Positions 56,600 to 64,000 of a DNA stretch of 64,000 bases are shown in pieces; the first letter of the stretch is position 1, and every line of letters begins with the position of its first letter. Source of the stretch: Chryseobacterium sp. G0186 (lineage in GTDB: Bacteria; Bacteroidota; Bacteroidia; Flavobacteriales; Weeksellaceae); NCBI RefSeq assembly GCF_003815675.1, contig NZ_CP033918.1, forward strand, positions 4,650,001 to 4,714,000, read 5' to 3'. Below the pieces are notes generated by a model. It searched no databases, was not told the DNA's origin, and was given only the letters and a program-made list of their open reading frames with translations. Made by a program: the position numbers and the translations under genes.

Positions 56600-56703
56600 G
56601 AGGAGTAGTTTTTTTTTGGAAAAATTTATATAGGAACTCCTTTTACCTATAATTTTTGAAAAAGCGGGGAGTAGTACCAATGAATATAGGAACTCCCTTT
56701 GCC
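56600..56703 (-). repeat. Two hairpin repeats sharing a motif with the tRNA-like RNA
   Basis: Copy R1 at 56600-56647 and copy R2 at 56666-56703 each have GGAGTAGT followed later by ATATAGGAACTCC, and the ends pair (GGAGT/ACTCC; GGGAGT/ACTCCC). The 20-nt motif ATRTAGGAACTYYYTTTRCC occurs at 56628-56647, 56684-56703 and, inside the tRNA-like RNA, at 56782-56801. They lie in the leader of the 583-residue gene. Confidence 0.65.
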
Positions 56704-56747
56704 TTAATTATTTTTAGTGATGGATAAGTCATATTTCCATCATTTTG

Positions 56748-56846
56748 CCGGGCAGACAGGGATCGAACCTGCGATACACTTATGTAGGAACTTTATTTGC
56801 CAACAGCGGAAAGTTGTTGTTGCTCTACCAGCTGAGCTACTGCCCG
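56748..56846 (-). ncRNA. tRNA-like RNA with about 48 nt in place of the anticodon arm
   Basis: Read on minus: acceptor CGGGCAG pairs 7/7 with CTGCCCG, TA, D arm GCTC-AGCTGGTA-GAGC, and T arm GCAGG-TTCGATC-CCTGT, all canonical. Between D and T arms are 49 nt instead of about 23. They can fold as AACTTT-N15-AAAGTT plus a small TACA-TAAG-TGTA hairpin, and no normal 7-nt anticodon loop is possible. No CCA is encoded. About 99 nt in all. It follows rtcB by 80 bp on the same strand. Reminiscent of tRNA mimics such as YrlA in Ro/rtcB operons. Not a normal translating tRNA as far as can be seen. Confidence 0.75.
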
Positions 56847-56868
56847 TCCATGATATTAGTTTTTTATC

Positions 56869-56899
56869 AACCTTATAGGTTTCCAAAACCTATAAGGTT
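56869..56899 (-). terminator. Perfect 13-bp hairpin between rtcB and the tRNA-like RNA
   Basis: AACCTTATAGGTT-TCCAA-AACCTATAAGGTT. No clear T run follows on minus, so it may be a weak terminator or a processing/stability element at the 3' end of rtcB mRNA. Confidence 0.65.
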
Positions 56900-56925
56900 T
56901 ACTATATTTTGCATTATAAATCAGC

Positions 56926-58797
<1,872 letters not shown>

Positions 58798-58883
58798 TTT
58801 TTTAGGCAAAAGGATGAGTAAAATTGAATTCAGTAATTCATGCATTCACTTCTCAGCCTTAGCCTTAATCAAAAAATTAAAAT

Positions 58884-59915
58884 ATGTCATCCAATAAAAA
58901 CGCACTGATCCGCTACAAAACTTTAGACAAATGTCTCAAGAATAAGTATCGAAAATATACCCTTGAAGATCTTATTGATGAATGTTCTGAGGCTTTGTTC
59001 GAGTTTGAAGGAAAAGAATCTTTTGTAAGCAAACGGACCATCCAGCTTGATCTGCAGAATATGCGAAGTGAAAAATTCGGATATGAGGCGCCTATTGAAG
59101 TTTACGAAAGAAAATACTACCGTTACACTGATCCGGAATACAGCATCCATAATATTTCTGTGAATGAAAGTGACCTGAAAGCGATGAATAATGCCGTTCA
59201 GATTCTGAAGCAGTTCAAGGACTTTTCTATGTTTAAGGAGATGAATGGGGTGATTCAGAAGCTGGAAGATTCCATTCATGCAACCAGCCAGAAATCAATT
59301 ATTCATTTGGATAAAAATGAGCAGTTGAAAGGATTGGAACATATTGATATTCTTTATGAAAGCATACTCAATAAAAAAGTGTTAAAAATCCTCTATAAAA
59401 GTTTTACAGCAAAAGAATCCAGTATTTATACTGTACATCCTCAGTTATTGAAAGAATTTAATAACCGTTGGTTTTTGATCTGTCTTTACAAGCAGAAAAT
59501 GTATAATCTTGCCCTGGACAGAATGGAAAACATTGAAATGGATGAAAACCTGCCATACATTGATATGGATCTGGACGGAGATGAATACTTTAAGGATGTT
59601 GTTGGGGTTACCGTTGCAGAATCCATGGCTCCCAGAAACATCATCTTCTTTGTAGATTCAGCCAACGCCCCTTATGTGAAAACAAAGCCATTACACAAAA
59701 GCCAGGAAACGATCAGTGAAACAAAAGATGGAACCTTGTTTAAAGTTTGTGTACAGCTCAACAATGAGTTAGAGAGACTCTTATTAGGGTTTGGAAATTC
59801 CTTGGTGGTTCATAAGCCACGAAGATTACGGCTGAGAATGGAGGAAAAATTCAGAGCCGGAAATAAAAATTATCAGGATTTGATTATTCCCGAAGAAAGC
59901 TCCATTAAAGATTGA
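58884..59915 (+). CDS. WYL-domain transcriptional regulator (343 aa)
   Basis: An N-terminal winged HTH (ALIRYKTLDKCLKNKYRKYTLEDLIDECSEAL, KRTIQLDLQNMRSE, about 5-60) is followed by a helical link, then a WYL domain at about 150-230 (KVLKILYKSF, VHPQLLKEFNNRWFLICLYKQKMYNLALDRMENI; WFL in place of WYL). A C-terminal WCX-like extension follows (NNELERLLLGFGNSLVVHKPRRLRLRM). WYL regulators sense nucleic-acid or nucleotide ligands and often govern damage or defence genes. Divergent from rtcB with HopJ between, it is the prime candidate to bind the shared 45-bp operator. Confidence 0.9.
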   Translation: MSSNKNALIRYKTLDKCLKNKYRKYTLEDLIDECSEALFEFEGKESFVSKRTIQLDLQNMRSEKFGYEAPIEVYERKYYRYTDPEYSIHNISVNESDLKAMNNAVQILKQFKDFSMFKEMNGVIQKLEDSIHATSQKSIIHLDKNEQLKGLEHIDILYESILNKKVLKILYKSFTAKESSIYTVHPQLLKEFNNRWFLICLYKQKMYNLALDRMENIEMDENLPYIDMDLDGDEYFKDVVGVTVAESMAPRNIIFFVDSANAPYVKTKPLHKSQETISETKDGTLFKVCVQLNNELERLLLGFGNSLVVHKPRRLRLRMEEKFRAGNKNYQDLIIPEESSIKD

Positions 59916-60031
59916 TGGGAGGCTGTTCATATGGATAATCTACATTGTCTATATTGAAGATAGTCTTAAAATATATCTGCAATTTTACATCTTGGCTTGG
60001 AAATTGTAAGGATTAAGTATAAAATAGCACT

Positions 60032-60169
60032 ATGAAATCAAGAATATTTAAAGCATTAATTGCCATTATAGCACCCATAGCAATAGAATATATTGTTAAA
60101 AAAATATCTGAAAAGCTTGACAAGAAAGATGATCAGAAAGAGAAAGAACCAAAGCAGATTACTGCTTAA
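60032..60169 (+). CDS. Small protein with membrane-like N-terminus and charged tail (45 aa)
   Basis: Reads MKSRIFKALIAIIAPIAIEY, then IVKKISEKLDKKDDQKEKEPKQITA. A short hydrophobic helix and a lysine/acid-rich tail, with ATG, a terminator 32 bp downstream (60202-60240) and its own 116-bp upstream gap. This makes a real small gene likely. Role unknown; could be a small membrane-associated protein. Confidence 0.65.
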   Translation: MKSRIFKALIAIIAPIAIEYIVKKISEKLDKKDDQKEKEPKQITA

Positions 60170-60201
60170 ACGTAAAAGTAGTTAGAATTTAATATTATTG
60201 A

Positions 60202-60240
60202 AAAGAGACTGTCGTATCATAACGGATGGTCTCTTTTTTT
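60202..60240 (+). terminator. Terminator after the 45-aa gene
   Basis: AAAGAGAC and GTCTCTTT form the stem around a loop of about 20 nt, followed by a T run. It stops plus-strand transcripts 19 bp before the DUF1501 gene end on minus. Confidence 0.78.
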
Positions 60241-60258
60241 GTTTAAACTCAATTGAAT

Positions 60259-61443
60259 TTATATAAAATCATAAATTCCGTCTTTCCATCCTAATACCTT
60301 GGAGGAATCTGCCTTAAGCCAGTTTTTCAAAATTGTGGCGTAGACTTTTCTGAAATCTTCCTTATAGATAAGATCCCCTTCGTTCAAATTCTGCAAATCG
60401 GGAAGAGCATTCAATACCCCTTTCTTTTTGAGATTTCCGCTGATGAAAAACATTTGATTAGCCGTTCCATGATCAGTTCCATTGCTGGCATTCTGGGCAA
60501 CACGGCGTCCGAATTCAGAAAACGTCATCAGCAGAATATTGTTGAATAATCCATTGCTTTTCATATCGGCAACAAACGATTTTACAGCTTCGTTGATATC
60601 GCTAAAAAGCTTTTTCTGTCTTTCATTCTGATTAACATGGGTATCAAAGCTTCCAACAGAAAGATAATATACTTGGGTGTTGATATCTGATTTAATGAGA
60701 GACGCTACGGTTTTAAAATCTTTTCCAAGTTGAGAATTAGGGTAGATCTGTTCTGTTTTTTTTGCTTTACTTTTTTCAAAAATATACCCTGCATTATTGA
60801 TGGTAGAGCCTAAGGTTTGATATAGGTAAGAAACCGTTTCATCATCATGATGGTGGTCATAAAGGGATTTGAAATACTTCTCCTGACTGGTTTGATACAG
60901 TCTTTTGGGATCTTTAAAAGCAAATGCTTTATTGTTGTCTCCCTTTAAGGCGAGGCTGAGCATATCATCTACTTCCAGAGCCTGGGTGGGATGCTCACAA
61001 CGGTAACATTCCTCATCCAGAAAGCGGCCAAGCCAGCCTGTTTCCAGAAATTCATCACTTTTACTTGCAGATTGCCAGATGTCCATACTTCGGAAATGAG
61101 ACTTATCCGGATTGGGGTAGCCCACATTGTTCATTACAGAAAGCTCCCCACTGTCAAAAAGCTCTTTAAAATAGGATAGAGAAGGGTTAATTCCCGCTTC
61201 GTCAGTCAGAAATAAAGAATCCTGAATGGCGAGTGTTTTTCTTTCTCTGAAGTAAATATCATTTTTAGTAGGGATGATGGTGTTCAGACCGTCGTTTCCT
61301 CCCGTAAACTGAAGGACTATAAGGATATTCTGATTCGGGATCAGGGCTTCATCCAATGTCATGGCCTTTAGAAAATTAGGCATTAGCAGAGAAGCTGTTG
61401 CCAATGAACTTATTTTTAGAAATTCTCTTCTTTTGATTAACAT
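60259..61443 (-). CDS. DUF1501 family exported protein
   Basis: 394 residues with a Tat-like signal (KRREFLKISSLATASLLMPNF; twin basic KRR then FLK). The family fold is sulfatase-like: ILIVLQFTGGNDGLNTIIPT, NVGYPNPDKSHFRSMDIWQS, VGSFDTHVNQNERQ, LLMTFSEFGRRVAQNASNGTDHG. Always found with DUF1800 partners; here it follows one by 57 bp in an operon. The pair may process or export a surface substrate; reaction unknown. Confidence 0.92.
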   Translation of the reverse strand: MLIKRREFLKISSLATASLLMPNFLKAMTLDEALIPNQNILIVLQFTGGNDGLNTIIPTKNDIYFRERKTLAIQDSLFLTDEAGINPSLSYFKELFDSGELSVMNNVGYPNPDKSHFRSMDIWQSASKSDEFLETGWLGRFLDEECYRCEHPTQALEVDDMLSLALKGDNNKAFAFKDPKRLYQTSQEKYFKSLYDHHHDDETVSYLYQTLGSTINNAGYIFEKSKAKKTEQIYPNSQLGKDFKTVASLIKSDINTQVYYLSVGSFDTHVNQNERQKKLFSDINEAVKSFVADMKSNGLFNNILLMTFSEFGRRVAQNASNGTDHGTANQMFFISGNLKKKGVLNALPDLQNLNEGDLIYKEDFRKVYATILKNWLKADSSKVLGWKDGIYDFI

Positions 61444-61500
61444 AGCATTTTGTTTAGGTGTAAAGTAATGGGTTGCGGCAGCAGGCTCTGTCTATAAAAA

Positions 61501-62880
61501 TTACATCAATTGATATTCAGGGGTAGACATAAGGTTGATGATATTCATTTTGATACTCTTGTCAGAAAAATCCTTTACAGTATTCATATCCGGACTTTGC
61601 ATACTTTGAATTAAATAATCCTCACAGTTTTTATGAGCAAAAATTGTATTTACACGATCCCAGTCTATGATAATATTCGGGTTTTTAAAGGTCTTGTTTA
61701 AAGCAGTTTCCTTAGATTTCATTCCCATGTCAATATCATCATCCTGTCTGGGACTGTATTCCAGGGGCCGAAGTCCGGACCATATTTGTGGAACCTGCAG
61801 TCTCAGCATGAGGGTAGAGCTGTCAATCCAGGATTTTCCATTGGGCCATCCTGAAACATTGGGTGGGTACAGTAACATTTGTCCCAGCAATTTTTGATAA
61901 ACGATGAGGTTTTCAGGATTTTGAATCTGCATGGGAAGTATTCGCATAATTCCTGCCATCAGTTCCACAGGGGATTTTATCCTGTTTCCGATGTTTTTTC
62001 GATCATAAAACCATGAGCTTGAAAATATTTCAGTCATCAGTTTTTTTATATCATAACCAGAATCATAAAAATGAGTGCTGAGTGTATTGATTCTATCATG
62101 ATCTACATTTTCATTGACGAAAAATTTATAAATTTTAGTAGTAATAAATTGGGCTGTAGCCTTTTGATCCAGAATGATATGTAAAGCATCCGCGCCATCA
62201 AAATTACCTGTTTTACCTAAAAAAGTCTTGGTTCCTTCATCATGCTGATTTTTTCTTTCCTTAAAATTTCCCTCTTTATCATAGCTCCATCCCGTAAATG
62301 CTATGGCTCCCTCTCTTACATCCTTTTCCGTATAATTTCCTCTTCCCATGGTAAACAGTTCCATGACTTCACGGGCAAAATTTTCATTAGGATGATCTTT
62401 TTTGTTCTGTTGGTTATTCAGAAAGTTGAGCATTGCCGGTGACTGGCTTACTTCAAAAAGTAGGTCTTTAAAATTTCCCAATGCATTTTTCCGAATGGTA
62501 TTTAAAAGCTGTTTGTTGAATTTTGGATTAACAACCCTTGATGCAAAATGACCGTGCCAGAAAAAAGCCATCTTTTCCCTCATCTGCTCTTTGCTGTTGA
62601 CAATTTTATCCAGAAAATTAAGGTTCAGTTCATTGTTTTGTTCTCTGTTGATCCTTTGCATCTCCTTTTTCTTTTCTGCCGGAGCCATACTGTTCATGTA
62701 ATCTGCTGCAGAATCCAGATCCGGAGTGTCATAAGTAACCTCACTAAAATGATCCTCTTTCAATAACTCATTGATCAATGTTTTACTGTTTTTATTTTTC
62801 AAATCTTCAATTTGGTTAATTCCAGGACCGAAGCCTGCGCGCCAGAGAAGATGTTTGTTTTGTAATAATGAATCAGCCAT
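61501..62880 (-). CDS. DUF1800 family protein
   Basis: 459 residues. Motifs: LLWRAGFGPGINQIEDLK, MAFFWHGHFAS, NPKFNKQLLNTIRKNALGNFKDLLFEVSQSPAMLNFLNNQQN, NENFAREVMELFTMGRG.YTE.DVREGAIAFTGW, and YPPNVSGWPNGKSWI. These are the DUF1800 hallmarks. Some family members are exported, but no signal is seen here. First gene of the DUF1800-DUF1501 operon. Confidence 0.93.
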   Translation of the reverse strand: MADSLLQNKHLLWRAGFGPGINQIEDLKNKNSKTLINELLKEDHFSEVTYDTPDLDSAADYMNSMAPAEKKKEMQRINREQNNELNLNFLDKIVNSKEQMREKMAFFWHGHFASRVVNPKFNKQLLNTIRKNALGNFKDLLFEVSQSPAMLNFLNNQQNKKDHPNENFAREVMELFTMGRGNYTEKDVREGAIAFTGWSYDKEGNFKERKNQHDEGTKTFLGKTGNFDGADALHIILDQKATAQFITTKIYKFFVNENVDHDRINTLSTHFYDSGYDIKKLMTEIFSSSWFYDRKNIGNRIKSPVELMAGIMRILPMQIQNPENLIVYQKLLGQMLLYPPNVSGWPNGKSWIDSSTLMLRLQVPQIWSGLRPLEYSPRQDDDIDMGMKSKETALNKTFKNPNIIIDWDRVNTIFAHKNCEDYLIQSMQSPDMNTVKDFSDKSIKMNIINLMSTPEYQLM

Positions 62881-63220
62881 GGTGAGAATATTTATTTTTT
62901 TGATGTATTTCTAATGATAAGGTTAAAAATAATAACGGTTAAGGATTCTTAAATAGTATTGTTGCTGAAGTTAAGAAAAGGTTAAGTGTTGATAAAGTAC
63001 AAATAATAGAGGCTTAAGTATTTTAACTTTTTAATATTTATTTCACATTCTGGGCTATGTTTTTTATAAATTTTTGTTAAACAAACATTTAAATTTTGTT
63101 AAAAATAAGATGTTGATATTCATTGTTTTAAATTTTTTGTGCGTGTTAAAAATAAAGGAAACACGTTGCTTGGCACGATTTTTACATCCTCTTGTTTAGT
63201 AAAATTTAAAAATTAGAGTT
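62881..63220 (+). promoter_or_regulatory. 340-bp gap with a sigma54-like promoter before the beta-barrel gene
   Basis: TTGGCACGATTTTTACAT at 63170-63187 fits the sigma54 pattern TGGCACG-N4-TTGCA in the -24 box (GG) and at the right spacing; the -12 box is AC instead of GC. An inverted repeat CGTGTT-N12-AACACG (63142-63165) lies just upstream. The rest of the gap is AT-rich without a gene. Confidence 0.5.
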
Positions 63221-63784
63221 ATGAAAATGTTTAAACAAGCAATTTTGCTAGCTGGAATTTTAACAGCAGGTATAGCAAGCGCACAAAGTTCACAAATGAA
63301 TAATATGATCAAAGTAGGCGCAAATGTTGGTTTGGCAGTTCCTTCAGATAATCTTTCCGCAGCTGTTGGAGTAGATGTAGCTTATCAAAACTTGATTACC
63401 CCTGGATTTGGATTAGGTATCGCATCAGGATATACTCACTATTTCGGAAAAGAGAATAACGGATATAAAAATAATGATGTAGGAGTGGTTCCTGTAGCTG
63501 CTTTAATTAGAATTTATCCAAAACAAACAGGTTTCTATTTCGGAACAGATTTAGGATACGGATTCTTGGTGGGAGATAAAACAGTAGCTTCCAACACAAA
63601 TGTAGAGAGAGCAAACGGAGGTTTCTACATTAAACCGGAGATCGGATACCACAACAGAGACTGGAACTTCTTCGTACAATACCAAAAGGTTTTTGTAGGA
63701 ACAAAAGGAGATTTAGTAGGCCAGGATTATAATGTGGGGAATATCGGAGTAGGATTCGGTTACAATATTCCATTAGGAAAGTAG
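63221..63784 (+). CDS. Outer-membrane beta-barrel protein (187 aa)
   Basis: Signal peptide MKMFKQAILLAGILTAGIASAQ, then alternating amphipathic strands: IKVGANVGLAVPSDNLSAAVGVDVAYQN, PGFGLGIASGYTHYFG, GFYFGTDLGYGFLVGDK and the aromatic-ended WNFFVQYQKVF. It ends NIGVGFGYNIPLGK. Size and pattern fit an 8-strand barrel of the OmpX/OmpA-like kind. It is probably abundant at the cell surface. Single gene with its own terminator. Confidence 0.85.
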   Translation: MKMFKQAILLAGILTAGIASAQSSQMNNMIKVGANVGLAVPSDNLSAAVGVDVAYQNLITPGFGLGIASGYTHYFGKENNGYKNNDVGVVPVAALIRIYPKQTGFYFGTDLGYGFLVGDKTVASNTNVERANGGFYIKPEIGYHNRDWNFFVQYQKVFVGTKGDLVGQDYNVGNIGVGFGYNIPLGK

Positions 63785-63815
63785 TTAGATTTAATATATA
63801 AACAATTATTAACCA

Positions 63816-63847
63816 AAACCTTTTCACGAAAGTGGAAAGGTTTTTTT
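63816..63847 (+). terminator. Terminator with GAAA loop
   Basis: AAACCTTTTCAC-GAAA-GTGGAAAGGTTT, a 12-bp stem with one wobble pair and a T run. Ends the beta-barrel gene; same GAAA-loop style as the rpsO terminator. Confidence 0.9.
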
Positions 63848-63900
63848 GTTCTGTGCAGGATTTACGAAAACAATTATTATATTTGGTAAAATTTGAGGTT

Positions 63901-64000
63901 ATGATTCTGAATCCAAAATTTCCACTTTATTTACCAGGAGTAGAGAATAGTAATAATGATAATGTTTCTATCATTGGGGCAAGTCTTCGTGAAGATATAA
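63901..64000 (+). CDS. 5' part of a gene cut by the window end
   Basis: An ATG at 63901 opens a frame MILNPKFPLYLPGVENSNND, then NVSIIGASLREDI, continuing past the window end. It starts 54 bp after the terminator of the previous gene. The sequence looks like a soluble protein, and 33 codons without a stop in good composition support it. I cannot name the family from this piece. Confidence 0.6.
   Translation, partial: MILNPKFPLYLPGVENSNNDNVSIIGASLREDI

Noticed and set aside
56748..56846. Ordinary class II tRNA (Leu/Ser/Tyr type) with a long variable arm
   Set aside because: 49 nt between D and T arms is too long, and no 5-bp anticodon stem with a 7-nt loop can be formed.

Overview
The window reads as a chromosomal segment of a low-GC Flavobacteriia bacterium, most likely Chryseobacterium or a close relative. 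The evidence is the strong AT bias, Bacteroidota-type promoters (TTTG-N19-TAnnTTTG in front of rpsO, a similar box before pnp), and family-specific genes: a GLPGLI protein, grasp-with-spasm peptide maturases, a DUF1800/DUF1501 pair, a GluP/FucP-type sugar permease, an M1-peptidase/ABC-permease fusion and TPR regulators with LuxR or AraC DNA-binding ends.

About 0.2-16.5 kb is a variable surface-protein region. Exported repeat proteins (210-827, 4544-6217, 9461-10390, 12458-16429) are interspersed with regulators and decayed gene ends. Two of them are followed, in the same order, by a pair of small helix-turn-helix proteins (6224/6666 and 9034/8727). The giant 1323-residue repeat protein is followed by a broken remnant of the first of that pair. 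The giant gene contains a 1113-bp unit repeated almost exactly. At 16.56-18.0 kb an IS3-family element (intact, minus strand) lies head-to-head with a decayed relative.

18.06-22.80 kb is a compact minus-strand operon: a C5-cytosine DNA methyltransferase, a double GHKL-ATPase protein (Hsp90/MORC-like N-terminus, histidine-kinase-like C-terminus) and a receiver-like protein with a long unknown tail. It sits next to tRNA-Leu(CAA) and an IS, and is a candidate defence or epigenetic signalling system with no visible nuclease.

23-35.8 kb is mostly housekeeping: metallo-hydrolase, free-methionine-sulfoxide reductase, cupin, helical-backbone metal receptor, MgtE, rpsO, GluP-type transporter, pnp. 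Three tiny six-cysteine peptides with bacteriocin-like leaders lie at 28.76-29.42 kb.

35.9-39.6 kb is a grasp-with-spasm (graspetide-type) peptide cluster: precursor, lipoprotein, ATP-grasp ligase, small protein, SPASM protein and GLPGLI protein. It is bracketed by an exact 44-bp direct repeat that is the pnp terminator. Then follow a MarR/outer-membrane receptor pair, a two-gene ABC/peptidase operon, a DUF2975/HTH pair and TfoX.

48.9-59.9 kb holds what I think is the most interesting system, a dispersed RNA-repair regulon. Two RlaP-type nucleotidyltransferases (48884-50741) and rtcB (56926-58320) share an identically spaced 45-bp promoter/operator. Downstream of rtcB are a tRNA-like RNA whose anticodon arm is replaced by about 48 nt, two further hairpin repeats carrying a motif from that RNA, and an uncharacterised 583-residue protein. 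A WYL-domain regulator is divergent from rtcB. A cobTSC cobalamin-salvage operon and a DUF1566 lipoprotein are embedded between the two halves. The window ends with DUF1501/DUF1800, an outer-membrane beta-barrel gene with a sigma54-like promoter, and a partial gene.
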